A stretch of DNA of 64,000 nucleotides from positions 868,001-932,000 of the forward strand of contig NZ_JAKRFI010000001.1 of assembly GCF_022348165.1 (NCBI RefSeq). Reading direction: 5' to 3'. This stretch comes from Halomonas sp. McH1-25. Its GTDB lineage: Bacteria; Pseudomonadota; Gammaproteobacteria; Pseudomonadales; Halomonadaceae. Shown piece after piece: positions 1 to 10,067 of the stretch. The notes under the pieces are model-generated. The model did not search any database and had not been told where the DNA came from. It saw only the letters and a program-made list of their open reading frames with translations. The translations under genes and the position numbers were made by a program. The first letter of the stretch is position 1; each line of letters begins with the position of its first letter.

Positions 1-226
1 CACCGGTCAGATACGCCACCGGCTGTCCGGTTTCCCGCGCCGCCAGCAGCGACTCGAAGCGAGCCCGTTCGGCCTGCGTGACATCGCGGTCGCCCCAGGT
101 ATAGAGCCAGGTCCGGTTGCGCGCCAGCGCATGGCCAAGCAGAACCTCGGCATCCAGACGGGGCGACGCAGACCCGGCCAGAGCCAGGCGCCGGGTCGCT
201 TCGGCCAGCAGCAGGTCGATTCGCAT
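1..226 (-). CDS. prmC: Peptide chain release factor N5-glutamine methyltransferase, N-terminal part (cut by window edge)
   Basis: PrmC methylates the glutamine of the GGQ motif in release factors RF1 and RF2, using S-adenosylmethionine. Only the first 75 codons are inside the window. They encode the small N-terminal helical domain that binds the release factor, ending near a GQPVAYLTG stretch typical of the family. The methyltransferase domain with its NPPY motif lies outside. The ATG overlaps the prfA stop codon as ATGA, so translation is probably coupled to that of its own substrate RF1. Identification rests on the N-terminal sequence plus the classic hemA-prfA-prmC order. Confidence 0.9.
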   Translation of the reverse strand, partial: MRIDLLLAEATRRLALAGSASPRLDAEVLLGHALARNRTWLYTWGDRDVTQAERARFESLLAARETGQPVAYLTG

Positions 227-1311
227 CAGCCTTCCTGAAGCGCCGCGAGCCGCTCGGCCTGGTATTCGTTGATCAAAGGCTCCACCACTTCGTCCAGCTC
301 GCCTCCCATCACCTCGCCGAGCTTATAGAGCGTCAGGTTGATACGGTGATCGGTGAGCCGTCCCTGGGGAAAGTTGTAGGTGCGGATGCGCTCGCTGCGA
401 TCCCCCGAACCGACCAGCGAGCGGCGCGTATCGGCCTGCTGCTGACGCTGGCTGTCGATGGCCGACTGTTTCAGCCGCGACGCCAACAGCGACATCGCCT
501 TGGCGCGATTCTTATGCTGGCTGCGCTCTTCCTGACACTCGACGACGACACCGGTCGGCAGGTGCGTAATGCGAATCGCCGAGTCGGTCGTGTTGACGTG
601 CTGCCCACCCGCTCCGCTGGAGCGAAAAGTATCGACACGCAGGTCGTTGGCATTGATATCGACATCGCCGACCTCGTCGACTTCGGGCATCACAGCCACG
701 GTACAGGCCGAGGTATGGATACGCCCTTGCGACTCGGTGGCCGGTACGCGCTGCACGCGGTGAGCGCCGGATTCGAACTTGAGCCGGGCGTAAACGCCTT
801 CTCCGCGTATCCGCGCGATGATCTCCTTGTAACCGCCCTGCTCGCCATGGCTGGCGCTGACCACTTCGACTTTCCAGCCCAGCTTCTCGGCATAGCGCGA
901 ATACATGCGGAACAGATCGCCAGCAAACAGCGAGGCTTCATCGCCGCCGGTGCCGGCGCGCACCTCGAGGAACACGTTACGATGATCGTCCGGATCCTTG
1001 GGAACCAGTAGCTTCTTGAGCCGCTCTTCCAGCGCCTCGAGACGTTCCCGTCCCTCGTAGAGCTCCGTCTCGGCCATTTCGCGCATGTCGGCATCGCTGT
1101 CGTCGCACATCTGCTCGGCCGCCTCGATGTCGCCCTCGGTAGCGCGATAGGCCCGCCAGGCCTCGACGAGTTCGTCGAGTTCGGCGTATTCCCGAGAATA
1201 ATCGCGAAAGCGTGACTGATCGGAGATGACCTCGGGCTCGGCCAGCAGCGCGGCGAGCTCCTCGAAGCGCTCCTGCAGGCTTTCCAGACGTTGACGCAAT
1301 GACGCTTTCAT
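226..1311 (-). CDS. prfA: Peptide chain release factor 1
   Basis: RF1 recognises UAA and UAG stop codons in the ribosomal A site and triggers peptidyl-tRNA hydrolysis. The 361-residue protein has the usual family length. It carries the codon-recognition tripeptide PAT in [10 protein letters not shown], which marks RF1 rather than RF2, and the catalytic GGQ in SGAGGQHVN near residue 235. It lies 8 bases after hemA and overlaps prmC by 4 bases, forming a hemA-prfA-prmC operon. The GGQ glutamine is the expected PrmC target. Confidence 0.98.
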   Translation of the reverse strand: MKASLRQRLESLQERFEELAALLAEPEVISDQSRFRDYSREYAELDELVEAWRAYRATEGDIEAAEQMCDDSDADMREMAETELYEGRERLEALEERLKKLLVPKDPDDHRNVFLEVRAGTGGDEASLFAGDLFRMYSRYAEKLGWKVEVVSASHGEQGGYKEIIARIRGEGVYARLKFESGAHRVQRVPATESQGRIHTSACTVAVMPEVDEVGDVDINANDLRVDTFRSSGAGGQHVNTTDSAIRITHLPTGVVVECQEERSQHKNRAKAMSLLASRLKQSAIDSQRQQQADTRRSLVGSGDRSERIRTYNFPQGRLTDHRINLTLYKLGEVMGGELDEVVEPLINEYQAERLAALQEG

Positions 1312-1319
1312 GCAGAGTC

Positions 1320-2594
1320 CTATTGGGAGTCCTGGGACGGCGCAGCCGGATCGAGCAATAGGCCCTCGGCCGCCTCGATGATGTCGTGACGCTCGGCACC
1401 CGACGCTTCGCGCAGGCGCAGGGTCGGGCCATGCAGTAACTTGTTGGTGAGCTGCTGGGTCAGCCGGCGAATGACTTTTTCCGGATCTTCGCCACGTGCC
1501 AGCTGGGCAATGGCCTGCTCCTCGGACGCCTTGCGCAACGCCTCGCCCTGCTCGCGGTAGCGGCGAATGAGATCGCCGGCCCCGCGTACCCGACGTTCGT
1601 GCAGCCAGTGCTCCACGCCCAGCGAGATCAGTTCCTCGGCCTGGTTGGCCGCCACCTGACGATGTCGCCGGTTTTCCTCGATCACTTCCTGCAAATCGTC
1701 GACGGTATAGAGGAAGACGTCATCGAGATCGCCGACCTGCGGTTCGATGTCCCTAGGCACGGCGATGTCGACCATGAAAATGGGCCGATGCCGGCGCACC
1801 TTGAGCGCACGCTCGACCATGCCCTTGCCCAGGATCGGCAACGGCGAGGCGGTCGAAGCGATGACGATGTCGGCGCGCTCCAGAGCCTTGGGGATATCGC
1901 CGAGAGTGATGGCCTTGCCCCCGACCTCGCTCGCCAGTCGCTCGGCGCGCTCCATGGTGCGGTTGGCCACGATCAGTTCCTGGATCCCCGCTTCACGAAG
2001 GTGGCGAGCCACCAATTCGATGGTTTCCCCCGCCCCGATCAGCAATGCCCGTGAGCGCGAGAAATCGGCGAAGATGCGGCTCGCCAGGCTGACTGCGGCA
2101 TAGGCCACGGACACCGGATTCTCGCCGATGCCGGTCTCGGTGCGCACTTGCTTGGCGACGGCAAAGGTATGCTGGAACAGACGCTCCAGCTCCCCGCCCA
2201 GCCCCTTGAGGCTGCGCGCCTGCTGATAGGCATCCTTGATCTGGCCAAGGATCTGCGGTTCGCCGAGAACCATGGAATCCAGCCCCGACGCCACCCGCAT
2301 GAGATGCTTGGCGGCCGCCTCGTCCAGATAATGGTAGGCACATTGGGTAAGCTGCTCGACGGCCAGACCATGAAACCGTCCCAGCCAGTCGAGAATCGTC
2401 TTTTCGCCGTCCGGCTCGGTCACGCAGTACAGCTCGGTCCGGTTACAGGTCGACAGTACGGCAGCCTCACGCACACTGGGCAGGTGCTTGAGTTCCGAGA
2501 GTGCAGACTCGAGCTGGCTAGGGGTGAACGCGACCTGTTCGCGCACTTCGACAGCAGCGGTCTTGTGGTTGATTCCCAGGGCGAGAAGCGTCAT
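1320..2594 (-). CDS. hemA: Glutamyl-tRNA reductase
   Basis: HemA reduces glutamyl-tRNA(Glu) to glutamate-1-semialdehyde with NADPH, the first committed step of tetrapyrrole synthesis by the C5 pathway. The 424-residue protein begins [20 protein letters not shown], the conserved family start. The catalytic cysteine is in the [11 protein letters not shown] motif near residue 50, followed by a Rossmann NADPH domain ([10 protein letters not shown]) and a C-terminal dimerisation helix. An in-frame ATG 35 codons upstream was rejected because the extra residues are not family-like. First gene of the operon with prfA and prmC. The promoter should lie in the 239-base divergent gap shared with the TPR lipoprotein gene. 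Confidence 0.98.
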   Translation of the reverse strand: MTLLALGINHKTAAVEVREQVAFTPSQLESALSELKHLPSVREAAVLSTCNRTELYCVTEPDGEKTILDWLGRFHGLAVEQLTQCAYHYLDEAAAKHLMRVASGLDSMVLGEPQILGQIKDAYQQARSLKGLGGELERLFQHTFAVAKQVRTETGIGENPVSVAYAAVSLASRIFADFSRSRALLIGAGETIELVARHLREAGIQELIVANRTMERAERLASEVGGKAITLGDIPKALERADIVIASTASPLPILGKGMVERALKVRRHRPIFMVDIAVPRDIEPQVGDLDDVFLYTVDDLQEVIEENRRHRQVAANQAEELISLGVEHWLHERRVRGAGDLIRRYREQGEALRKASEEQAIAQLARGEDPEKVIRRLTQQLTNKLLHGPTLRLREASGAERHDIIEAAEGLLLDPAAPSQDSQ

Positions 2595-2833
2595 TGGAGC
2601 ATCGTCAACATCGGGCCGTGGAGTCCGTGCGGCGTAAGATAACCCGGGTAGCGAGTGGCGCATACATGCGCAACACGCCATGAGGGATTCGGGCGGCACA
2701 GTTTACCACACCAGCTCGCAACATGGGGATGCACCGCTCGCCGCTTTGCCGCAGGAAGGCAAGCCGGTATGCTGAACGGCAAACACGTCGGCAGGGATGG
2801 CCGGCAAGTGCTCTCAGCTCGAACGAGGATGGC

Positions 2834-4552
2834 ATGCGCGCACGCTTGATTATGACGGCCCTGGCCGTTGCCCTGCTTACCGGTTGTCAGGGCCCTGCTA
2901 TCGGCCCTTCACGAACCGTCATCGACGATCCCATGGCATCGGCTCCCCCCGTCCAGCGCGGACTCGATGCCCAGGGCCTGGCCACCCTTCTGACCGCCGA
3001 GCTTGCCGGCCAGCGCGGCGATTTTGCGCGTGCCACCCGCGGTTACCTGGACAGTGCCGAGCGTTACGGGGCGCCTGCCCTTGCCGAGCGCGCCGTTCTT
3101 GCCGCCCGCTACAGCAACGATCCACAACTGTTGGCCGATGCTGCACAACGCTGGCGCGAGCTGGCCCCTGATGCCGAGGCGCCGACACGCCTATTGGCGG
3201 CCATCGCCATGGAGCGCGGCGACTGGCAGGCCAGCCTCGAACAACGCCTGGCCCTGGCCGAGCAAGGCGGTCAGGGCGAACTCGCCGCCTTTGCCGAAGC
3301 GGCCATCGAGGCCGGCGTTGCCGTCGAGCCATTGCTCGTGCCATTGCGCCGCTTTCTGAACGAACATCCCCGACAGGGTGACGCCCTACTGGCCACGGCG
3401 CTGCTGGAGGCCGCTGCCGGGGAAACCCGCCTGGCAGCCAGACGCCTGGAGGCCCTGGAAGCCATCTCGCCCGATTTGCCCGCTCTGTGGCTGATGCGTG
3501 CCCGATTGGCCCTAGAGGCAGACCGTCTGGACGAGGCTCGCGAGGCGGCCCGCCGCGGTCTGGAAATAGCCCCTGAAGACAGTCGTTTTGTGCTGCTACT
3601 GGCCCAATCCCAGTTACGGCTTGGCAATGTCGATGCCGCAGAAGCCCGCATCGACACTCTCCTGGATAGGCATCCCAATGCCACCGACCTGCGCCTCGCC
3701 CTGGCTCAGCTCTATCTGGACGAAGGCCATCCCGCACCGGCGCGTCGCCTAGCGCTACCACTGATCGACGACACCGCTCCCCCCGCCCTGGCGTATATCC
3801 TGCTCGGCAACATTGCCGAACGCGAGGGCGAAGTCGACAACGCACTACTTTATTACCGCCAAGTGCCCCCCGGAGACGGCTTCCTCGAAGCGCGCTTGCA
3901 TGCCGCGCGGGCACTGGTCGATGCCGACCGGCTACTCGATGCCCGTGACTTCCTGCGTATCGAGCGCCTGCGCCATCCCGACATGCGCCCAGAGCTGGCC
4001 GCACTGGAAATCGACCTGCTCGACGAGCTGGGGTTCGAGGATGCCGCCCTGCAGCTACTCGATCAGCAACTTCGCGAACATCCCGACGACACCCAACTAC
4101 GCCTCGTGCGTGCCATGCGCCACTATGACCGGGGCGATATCGCCGCCATGGAGCAGGACTTACGTCACGTCATCGAACTCGAACCCGACAATGCCATGGC
4201 GCTCAATGCGCTGGGTTACACTCTGGTCGACGTAACCGAACGCCACGCAGAGGGCATGCGACTCATCCAGCGCGCCCACGTGATCGAGCCGGATAGCCCG
4301 GCGATTCTCGATAGCCTGGGCTGGGCCTATCACAAGCTCGGCGATGACAAGCGCGCTCTCCCTCTACTGCGCCAGGCCTACCGGGGCCAGCCGGACCAGG
4401 AAATCGCCGCCCATCTCGCCGAAGTCCTTTGGCAGCTGGAGCAAAAGCAGGCCGCCCGCGACGTGATCGCCGAGGCCATGCAGCGCCAGACCGATCATCC
4501 CCGCATCGACGAGTTACTGGAGCGAATTCCCGAACTCGCCCCCGGACAGTGA
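2834..4552 (+). CDS. Tetratricopeptide-repeat outer-membrane lipoprotein
   Basis: A 572-residue predicted lipoprotein. The signal peptide ends in a lipobox (LLTGC, lipidated Cys18), and the rest is a chain of TPR-like helical hairpins rich in Ala and Leu, best seen near the C-terminus (ALNALGYTLVD, ILDSLGWAYHKLGD). The start is set by the AACGAGGA ribosome site before ATG 2834; a longer in-frame start would bury the signal peptide. It matches in place and type the TPR protein encoded beside lolB and ispE in Pseudomonas. Its partner is unknown; TPR lipoproteins usually act as scaffolds in the periplasm. LolB follows after 33 bases. Confidence 0.88.
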   Translation: MRARLIMTALAVALLTGCQGPAIGPSRTVIDDPMASAPPVQRGLDAQGLATLLTAELAGQRGDFARATRGYLDSAERYGAPALAERAVLAARYSNDPQLLADAAQRWRELAPDAEAPTRLLAAIAMERGDWQASLEQRLALAEQGGQGELAAFAEAAIEAGVAVEPLLVPLRRFLNEHPRQGDALLATALLEAAAGETRLAARRLEALEAISPDLPALWLMRARLALEADRLDEAREAARRGLEIAPEDSRFVLLLAQSQLRLGNVDAAEARIDTLLDRHPNATDLRLALAQLYLDEGHPAPARRLALPLIDDTAPPALAYILLGNIAEREGEVDNALLYYRQVPPGDGFLEARLHAARALVDADRLLDARDFLRIERLRHPDMRPELAALEIDLLDELGFEDAALQLLDQQLREHPDDTQLRLVRAMRHYDRGDIAAMEQDLRHVIELEPDNAMALNALGYTLVDVTERHAEGMRLIQRAHVIEPDSPAILDSLGWAYHKLGDDKRALPLLRQAYRGQPDQEIAAHLAEVLWQLEQKQAARDVIAEAMQRQTDHPRIDELLERIPELAPGQ

Positions 4553-4585
4553 CGCTGACCCGCTCACCGAGACGAGACACGCAAC

Positions 4586-5212
4586 ATGCAACGACTCACC
4601 ACACTACTGCTGTTCTGCCTGGTTCTACTGGCTGGCTGTGCCAGTCAGGCACCGACGCCCGACATCGCTCGCGATCAGATCACCTGGAGCGCGCAGCGCG
4701 ACCGCGTAGAGGCCCTCGATGCGTGGCGCCTGGCCGGCAAGGTGGGTCTACGAACCCCCGAGGACGCCGTCAGTGCCAATCTGGATTGGACCCAGACCGG
4801 GTTCGATTACCGAATATTGATCAGCGGCCCGTTCGGTGCCGGTCGCAGCGTGCTGGAGAGCAGTGCGCAAGGCGTTATGCTGACCACCAGCGAAGGCCGT
4901 TTCGAGGCCGAGACGGCAGAGCAACTCATGGAAGACCAGCTCGGCTGGGCCCTGCCGGTCTCTGCCCTCGACCGCTGGGTGCGCGGCCTGCCCGCTTACA
5001 TCCTGCCGCACCAGACGACCACCGACGAGCAGGGCTTCCCCACCCGGATGCAACAGGCCGGCTGGACGATCGACTATCGCGACTGGACCTGGGCGCCCGA
5101 ACTCAACGGCGGACTCTGGCTCCCCCGGCGCCTGGTCATGACCATCGACGACTTCCGCGCCACCTTGGTGGTCAACGCATGGAACCCCGTCGACACGGAC
5201 CCGAGCACATGA
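4586..5212 (+). CDS. lolB: Outer-membrane lipoprotein insertase LolB
   Basis: LolB takes lipoproteins from the periplasmic carrier LolA and inserts them into the outer membrane; it is itself a lipoprotein. The 208-residue product has a signal peptide ending in LLAGC (Cys18) and the family pattern of a beta-barrel half with W-A-x-Q near the mature N-terminus (ITWSAQRDRV). Length is typical. It overlaps ispE by 4 bases (ATGA), the same lolB-ispE pairing seen in many gammaproteobacteria. LolD and a LolC/E protein of the same pathway are encoded at 19.6-21.6 kb. Confidence 0.95.
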   Translation: MQRLTTLLLFCLVLLAGCASQAPTPDIARDQITWSAQRDRVEALDAWRLAGKVGLRTPEDAVSANLDWTQTGFDYRILISGPFGAGRSVLESSAQGVMLTTSEGRFEAETAEQLMEDQLGWALPVSALDRWVRGLPAYILPHQTTTDEQGFPTRMQQAGWTIDYRDWTWAPELNGGLWLPRRLVMTIDDFRATLVVNAWNPVDTDPST

Positions 5213-6060
5213 CGGCACTGACACTGCCGGCCCCAGCCAAGCTCAACCGCATGCTGCACATCACCGGGCGGCGCGACGACGGCTACCATGAGCTGCAAAC
5301 GTTGTTTCAGTTTCTCGATCATGGCGACACCCTGACGTTCCAGTTGCGCGACGACGATCAGGTACTGCTTTCACCAAGTCTTTCCGGGGTCGCCGCCGAA
5401 GACAACCTGATCGTACGTGCAGCGCGCTTGTTGCAACAGTACAGCCAGCGCTCGCGTGGTGTCGACATCCACCTCACCAAGCGGCTGCCAATGGGCGGTG
5501 GGCTGGGCGGCGGCAGCTCCGATGCGGCCACCACCCTGCTCGCGCTGGATCGACTCTGGGGGCTCGACCTGGGCCTGGAACGCCTTGCCGAGCTGGGCTT
5601 GCACTTGGGCGCCGACGTCCCGGTCTTCGTCAAAGGGCATGCCGCCTGGGCCGAAGGCATTGGCGAACGGCTCACGCCAGTGGTTCTCGATACGCCATGG
5701 TTCGTGGTCGTTCATGCCGGCATCGAAGTATCGACTCCACGCGTGTTCAGTGCGCCGCAATTGACACGGAACACCCCCCCAATTAGTATGGCGCGCGCAC
5801 TGCAGGAGGGGCCGGAAGCCTGGCGCAACGACTGTGAACCGGTGGTCCGTCAGCTCTACCCGGAAGTCAACGATGCCTTGGATTGGCTGAGCGGATTGGC
5901 ACCGACCTTGCTGACCGGAACAGGCGCTTGCGTATTCTGCCGTTTGACGGACAAAGACGAGGCTTCTAGTATATTGAGCCGCGTTCGCAGCGAATGGACC
6001 GCCTTCATGGCACGCGGCTGCAATACGTCTCCCCTCCACCAGGCGCTGGGTCTCTTTTGA
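5209..6060 (+). CDS. ispE: 4-diphosphocytidyl-2-C-methyl-D-erythritol kinase
   Basis: IspE phosphorylates CDP-methylerythritol with ATP in the MEP pathway for isopentenyl diphosphate. The 283-residue protein is a GHMP kinase: PAPAKLNRML at the N-terminus (catalytic Lys), the glycine-rich ATP loop PMGGGLGGGSSDAATTL near residues 93-109, and a C-terminal TGTGACVF motif. The start at 5209 gives the correct family N-terminus and a 4-base overlap with lolB; longer in-frame starts run back through lolB. Its 3' end contains a good promoter for the following tRNA and prs. Confidence 0.97.
   Translation: MTALTLPAPAKLNRMLHITGRRDDGYHELQTLFQFLDHGDTLTFQLRDDDQVLLSPSLSGVAAEDNLIVRAARLLQQYSQRSRGVDIHLTKRLPMGGGLGGGSSDAATTLLALDRLWGLDLGLERLAELGLHLGADVPVFVKGHAAWAEGIGERLTPVVLDTPWFVVVHAGIEVSTPRVFSAPQLTRNTPPISMARALQEGPEAWRNDCEPVVRQLYPEVNDALDWLSGLAPTLLTGTGACVFCRLTDKDEASSILSRVRSEWTAFMARGCNTSPLHQALGLF
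5944..5972 (+). promoter_or_regulatory. Candidate sigma-70 promoter inside ispE, upstream of tRNA-Gln and prs
   Basis: TTGACG at 5944-5949 and TAGTAT at 5967-5972 are separated by 17 bases. Both hexamers are close to consensus and the spacing is ideal. It would start transcription near 5979, about 155 bases before the tRNA. The site overlaps ispE codons, so this is inferred from sequence only. Confidence 0.6.
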
Positions 6061-6135
6061 CCGATGACAGCGACCCAGGCAGTCGCAACGTGATGTCGGA
6101 TCAGGCATCGAGCGACAGTGAAGGGCAACAGTTGC

Positions 6136-6210
6136 TGGGGTATAGCCAAGTGGTAAGGCAGCGGTTTCTGGTACCGCCATTCCCAGGTTCGAATCCTGGT
6201 ACCCCAGCCA
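6136..6210 (+). tRNA. tRNA-Gln (anticodon CTG)
   Basis: A 75-base cloverleaf. The acceptor arms TGGGGTA and TACCCCA pair, the discriminator is G, and CCA is encoded. The anticodon stem GCGGT/ACCGC encloses the loop TTCTGGT, giving anticodon CTG, which reads CAG. The T arm contains GGTTCGAATCC. Sequence closely follows E. coli tRNA-Gln. It lies between ispE and prs, as in related bacteria, and is probably processed from a transcript that continues into prs. Confidence 0.97.
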
Positions 6211-6421
6211 TGTCCCTGCACGACTGCAAACTAGAAAACTCCCTCTCGAGATCCCCCAGGCGTCTGTTGGACGTGACCGATCGTAGCGAGGGAAGAGGCA
6301 TCCGACACCCCCTGTCAGCGCTAACGGCGTCGTCGTTCACTGGCTCAGGGATGATGGATGGTTTTTCGCAAGCGATCAGAGTAGCGTCAAATGGGCTCCC
6401 AGACTCCAAAGGTGGCTGCGC

Positions 6422-7363
6422 GTGTCTAAATTGATGGTTTTCGCCGGGAACGCCAATCCCGCACTTGCCCGCAAGGTAGCCGAGTGTCTCGACAACCGGC
6501 TGGGCCATGCTACGGTCGGCCAGTTCAGCGATGGCGAAATCGCGGTCGAAATCAACGAGAACGTTCGCGGCAAGGACGTTTTCATCCTGCAGTCCACCTG
6601 CGCCCCGACCAACGACAACCTGATGGAACTGATTCTGATGGTGGATGCACTGCGCCGTGCCTCCGCCGCCCGAATCACCGCCGTGGTCCCCTACTTCGGC
6701 TATGCGCGTCAGGATCGTCGGGTACGCTCCGCCCGCGTGCCGATTTCGGCCAAGGTTGTGGCCGACATGATGGTCAAGGCTGGGGTCGACCGCGTAATGA
6801 CCATGGACCTGCATGCCGATCAGATCCAGGGCTTCTTCGACGTACCGGTGGACAACGTCTATGGTTCACCGATTCTACTCGACGACATCGAGCGCCAGAA
6901 TTACGAAAACCTGGTTGTCGTGTCTCCCGACGTCGGCGGCGTGGTGCGTGCCCGCGCCATCGCCAAGCAGCTGAACGTCGATCTGGCCATCATCGACAAG
7001 CGCCGTCCACAGGCCAATCAGGCCCAGGTCATGCACATCATCGGCGAAATCGAAGGCCGCACCTGTGTCGTCGTCGATGACATGGTCGATACGGCGGGCA
7101 CGCTGTGCAAGGCCGCCGAAGCGCTCAAGGACCACGGCGCCAATCGCGTCGTCGCCTACGCCACGCATGCGATCCTTTCCGGTCCCGCCGTGGACAATAT
7201 TTCCGGTTCGGTGCTTGACGAACTCGTCGTGGCCGATACCATTCCGCTGTCCGAGCTGGCTCGCCGTAGCGGCAAGATCCGCCAGCTCAGCGTGGCGGGA
7301 CTGATCGCCGAGGCGATCCGTCGCGTCAGCAACGAAGAATCCGTCAGCGCGATGTTCCACTGA
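6422..7363 (+). CDS. prs: Ribose-phosphate pyrophosphokinase
   Basis: Prs makes PRPP from ribose 5-phosphate and ATP, the precursor for purines, pyrimidines, NAD, histidine and tryptophan. The 313-residue protein has the family length and motifs: [12 protein letters not shown] at the N-terminus, [10 protein letters not shown], the flexible catalytic loop region [18 protein letters not shown], and the PRPP-binding loop [12 protein letters not shown]. The chosen start is GTG at 6422, with AAGGTGG six bases upstream; this gives the family-typical few residues before the first beta strand. The 211-base leader after the tRNA holds no other gene I can support. Confidence 0.97.
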   Translation: MSKLMVFAGNANPALARKVAECLDNRLGHATVGQFSDGEIAVEINENVRGKDVFILQSTCAPTNDNLMELILMVDALRRASAARITAVVPYFGYARQDRRVRSARVPISAKVVADMMVKAGVDRVMTMDLHADQIQGFFDVPVDNVYGSPILLDDIERQNYENLVVVSPDVGGVVRARAIAKQLNVDLAIIDKRRPQANQAQVMHIIGEIEGRTCVVVDDMVDTAGTLCKAAEALKDHGANRVVAYATHAILSGPAVDNISGSVLDELVVADTIPLSELARRSGKIRQLSVAGLIAEAIRRVSNEESVSAMFH

Positions 7364-7374
7364 CATCGCCGGAT

Positions 7375-7395
7375 AAGTGCGCCGTGAGGCGCTTT
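7375..7395 (+). terminator. Possible weak terminator or attenuator hairpin between prs and rplY
   Basis: GCGCC (7379-7383), loop GTGA, GGCGC (7388-7392), flanked by AAG and CTT that can extend the stem with one bulge, then only three T residues. It may reduce read-through rather than stop it. Confidence 0.3.
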
Positions 7396-7460
7396 CGGAG
7401 CCGGCATCGCTTGGTCGCGGGCGGTGTCGATTCCTTATTCCAACCCTGAGAGGTTACATC

Positions 7461-8108
7461 ATGTCCGATTACAAACTAACAGCCAACGTTCGCCACGACC
7501 TGGGGAAAGGTGCGAGCCGCCGCCTGCGTCGTGCGAACCAGCAGGTCGCCGCCATCATTTACGGCGGCGAGAAGGCGCCCCAGCCGATCACCATCGACAA
7601 GGCCGCCTTCTACAAGGCCATCGAAGACGAAGCGTTTTTCTCTTCGTTGATCAACATCGATGTCGAAGGCAGCACCGAACAGGTCATCATCCGTGATCTG
7701 CAGCGTCACCCCTACAAGGCGCTGGTGACCCATGCCGACTTCATGCGTGTCGATGCCACCCATGAGATGACCCTGAACGTACCGCTTCACGTCATCGGTG
7801 AGGAAAACAACCAGAGCGTCAAGGACAAGTCCGGGGTTCTGCACGTTCTGGTTAACGAAGTCCAGATCAGCTGCCTGCCGAAGGATCTTCCGGAATATCT
7901 GGAAGTCGACGCCAGCGGCCTCGAAGTGGGCGACACGCTGCACCTGACCGACCTCAAGCTCCCGGCTGGTGTCACCCTGGTCGAGCTGACCCATGGCGAA
8001 GGCCATGATACCGGCGTCGTCAGCCTGACACGTCCGACCGTCACGACAGGTGACGAAGAAGGCGAGAGCAGTGAAAGCGGTGAGGAAGGAGAAGGCAACG
8101 CCGAGTAA
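7461..8108 (+). CDS. rplY: Large ribosomal subunit protein bL25 (long, CTC-type)
   Basis: bL25 binds 5S rRNA in the central protuberance of the 50S subunit. The 215-residue protein is the long form, with the L25 domain (residues about 1-95) followed by the TL5/CTC beta domain, and ends in a very acidic tail rich in Glu, Gly and Ser. The start at 7461 follows the ribosome site GAGAGG and gives [17 protein letters not shown]; an in-frame upstream ATG adds a basic stretch not seen in the family. It sits between prs and pth, the usual order. Confidence 0.96.
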   Translation: MSDYKLTANVRHDLGKGASRRLRRANQQVAAIIYGGEKAPQPITIDKAAFYKAIEDEAFFSSLINIDVEGSTEQVIIRDLQRHPYKALVTHADFMRVDATHEMTLNVPLHVIGEENNQSVKDKSGVLHVLVNEVQISCLPKDLPEYLEVDASGLEVGDTLHLTDLKLPAGVTLVELTHGEGHDTGVVSLTRPTVTTGDEEGESSESGEEGEGNAE

Positions 8109-8149
8109 TCGGCTGGCTTCTTCAAGGCTAACCACAGCAGGGCGTCCGC

Positions 8150-8734
8150 ATGAGCCAAGTGAAAGCGATCATCGGCCTGGGCAACCCCGGGGCCGATTAC
8201 GAAGACACCCGGCATAACGCGGGCGCCTGGCTGGTGGAAGCCATTGCGCGCGACAGCCTCGCATCGCTGCGTGTGGAGAAGAAATTCCTGGGGCTCTACG
8301 CCAAGGTCAATTTCGCCGGTCATGAGCTGCATCTGCTCAACCCGACCACCTTCATGAATCGCAGCGGTGGGGCTGTCGCCGCTCTTTGCCAATTCTTCAA
8401 GTTGTCACCGGATGAATTGCTCGTCGCCCATGACGAGCTGGATATCGCTCCGGGCACGGCTCGCTACAAGCAAGGCGGCGGTCACGGTGGCCATAACGGC
8501 CTGCGCGATACCATACGCGCCTTGGGCAACGACAACGCCTTTCATCGTCTACGCATCGGTATCGGCCATCCCGGCGATGCCAAACTGGTGACCAACTACG
8601 TCCTTGCTCGCCCCGGCAAGACGGAACGTAAGGCCATCGATGCCGTGATCGATGAGTGCCTTTTCACGCTACCCGATGCCCTGACAGGGGATTGGGCCAA
8701 GGCAATGAATCGCCTGCATAGCTTCAAGCCTTAG
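8150..8734 (+). CDS. pth: Peptidyl-tRNA hydrolase
   Basis: Pth frees tRNA from peptidyl-tRNAs that drop off the ribosome. The 194-residue protein has the family start (IIGLGNPGADYEDTRHNAG) with the catalytic His22, the FMNRSG tRNA-contact motif, and HDELDIAPG followed by GGHGGHNGLRD near residues 95-120. Length and position after rplY are typical. Confidence 0.97.
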   Translation: MSQVKAIIGLGNPGADYEDTRHNAGAWLVEAIARDSLASLRVEKKFLGLYAKVNFAGHELHLLNPTTFMNRSGGAVAALCQFFKLSPDELLVAHDELDIAPGTARYKQGGGHGGHNGLRDTIRALGNDNAFHRLRIGIGHPGDAKLVTNYVLARPGKTERKAIDAVIDECLFTLPDALTGDWAKAMNRLHSFKP

Positions 8735-8909
8735 GCTGGCATCCCCTCTCACTCTGCAGAATAACGGTATCTCGTCCCTGCAAGCGTACAGATCGATACG
8801 CTTTTCCCGTAAAATGCCCACCATTCTCCAGGTTCTGTTTGAATAATCGCCAAGCGATGGCAATTTTCAGACAGGTTCCAATCCAGCATCTGCTTTTCAG
8901 GACCATATC

Positions 8910-10001
8910 ATGGGTTTCAATTGCGGCATCGTCGGTTTGCCCAACGTCGGCAAGTCCACACTTTTCAATGCACTGACCAAGTCCGGTATCGACGCCGAGA
9001 ATTTTCCGTTCTGCACCATCGAGCCCAATACCGGCATCGTGCCGATGCCCGACCCACGTCTCGACAAGCTGGCCGAGATCGTCAAACCTGAAAAGGTAGT
9101 GCCCACGACCATGGAATTCGTGGATATCGCCGGGCTGGTGGAAGGCGCCTCGAAGGGCGAAGGGCTGGGCAACCAATTCCTCGCCAATATTCGCGAGACC
9201 GATGCCATCGCTCATGTGGTGCGCTGTTTCGATAACGACAACGTCATTCATGTTGCCAATCAGGTCGATCCGCGCGCCGATATCGAGATCATCAACATGG
9301 AACTGGCCCTGGCCGATTTGGATACGGTGGAACGTGCCATCCAGCGTCTTGCCCGTGTGGTCAAGGGCGGCGACAAGGACGCCATCGCTACCAAGGCGAT
9401 TCTGGATCGTATCCAGCCGCACCTGGCCGAAGGTCTGCCCCTGCGCAGCTTCGGCCTCAGCGACGACGAGAAGCGCCAGGTCAAGAGCTACGGGTTCCTG
9501 ACTCTCAAACCGACCATGTACATCGCCAATGTCAACGAGGACGGCTTCGAGGACAACCCCTACCTGGACACCGTACGCGAGATCGCTGCCGAGGAGGACG
9601 CGGTGGTGGTGCCGGTTTGCAACCAGTTGGAGGCCGAAATTGCCGAGCTCGACGACGAGGAACGCAGCATGTTCCTCGATGAGATGGGCATGGAAGAACC
9701 CGGTCTCGATCGCGTGATTCGTGCAGGCTATGCCCTGCTCGGCCTGCAGACCTACTTCACGGCAGGGGTCAAGGAAGTCCGCGCCTGGACGGTCAAGGTC
9801 GGTGCCACCGCCCCGGAAGCTGCCGGCGTGATCCATACCGACTTCCAGAAGGGCTTCATTCGCGCCGAAGTGGTCGGCTATGACGACTTCGTCTCCCTGG
9901 GCGGCGAACAGGCCGCCAAGGATGCCGGCAAGTGGCGTCTGGAAGGCAAGGATTATGTGGTGAAGGATGGCGACGTGGTCCACTTCCGCTTCAATGTCTG
10001 A
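8910..10001 (+). CDS. ychF: Redox-regulated Obg-like ATPase YchF
   Basis: YchF is a ribosome-associated P-loop ATPase of the Obg superfamily, linked to stress and translation control. The 363-residue protein has the P-loop GLPNVGKST (residues 9-17), the switch motif [20 protein letters not shown], and NVNE in place of the NKxD guanine motif, which explains its preference for ATP. A C-terminal TGS domain contains [14 protein letters not shown]. It follows pth after 175 bases, where I see no other gene. The tRNA-Met gene with its own promoter comes next. Confidence 0.97.
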   Translation: MGFNCGIVGLPNVGKSTLFNALTKSGIDAENFPFCTIEPNTGIVPMPDPRLDKLAEIVKPEKVVPTTMEFVDIAGLVEGASKGEGLGNQFLANIRETDAIAHVVRCFDNDNVIHVANQVDPRADIEIINMELALADLDTVERAIQRLARVVKGGDKDAIATKAILDRIQPHLAEGLPLRSFGLSDDEKRQVKSYGFLTLKPTMYIANVNEDGFEDNPYLDTVREIAAEEDAVVVPVCNQLEAEIAELDDEERSMFLDEMGMEEPGLDRVIRAGYALLGLQTYFTAGVKEVRAWTVKVGATAPEAAGVIHTDFQKGFIRAEVVGYDDFVSLGGEQAAKDAGKWRLEGKDYVVKDGDVVHFRFNV

Positions 10002-10023
10002 GGCGAGAAAGGCGACGTAAAGG

Positions 10024-10052
10024 TTGACGTATCAGCCGGTTACACGTAATAT
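10024..10052 (+). promoter_or_regulatory. Sigma-70 promoter of tRNA-Met
   Basis: TTGACG at 10024-10029 and TAATAT at 10047-10052 with a 17-base spacer, both near consensus. Transcription would begin about 8 bases before the tRNA, the usual arrangement for a stable RNA gene. Confidence 0.85.
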
Positions 10053-10067
10053 TCGCACCCGTTGGAC

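Noticed and set aside
2595-2699. Upstream in-frame start for hemA
   Set aside because: The extra 35 residues are not family-like, and the conserved N-terminus [13 protein letters not shown] starts at 2594.
2919-4004. 361-residue open frame opposite the TPR lipoprotein
   Set aside because: Arg- and Gly-rich low-complexity translation typical of an antisense frame.
8724-9983. 419-residue open frame opposite ychF
   Set aside because: Covers ychF almost exactly on the other strand and has no family features.
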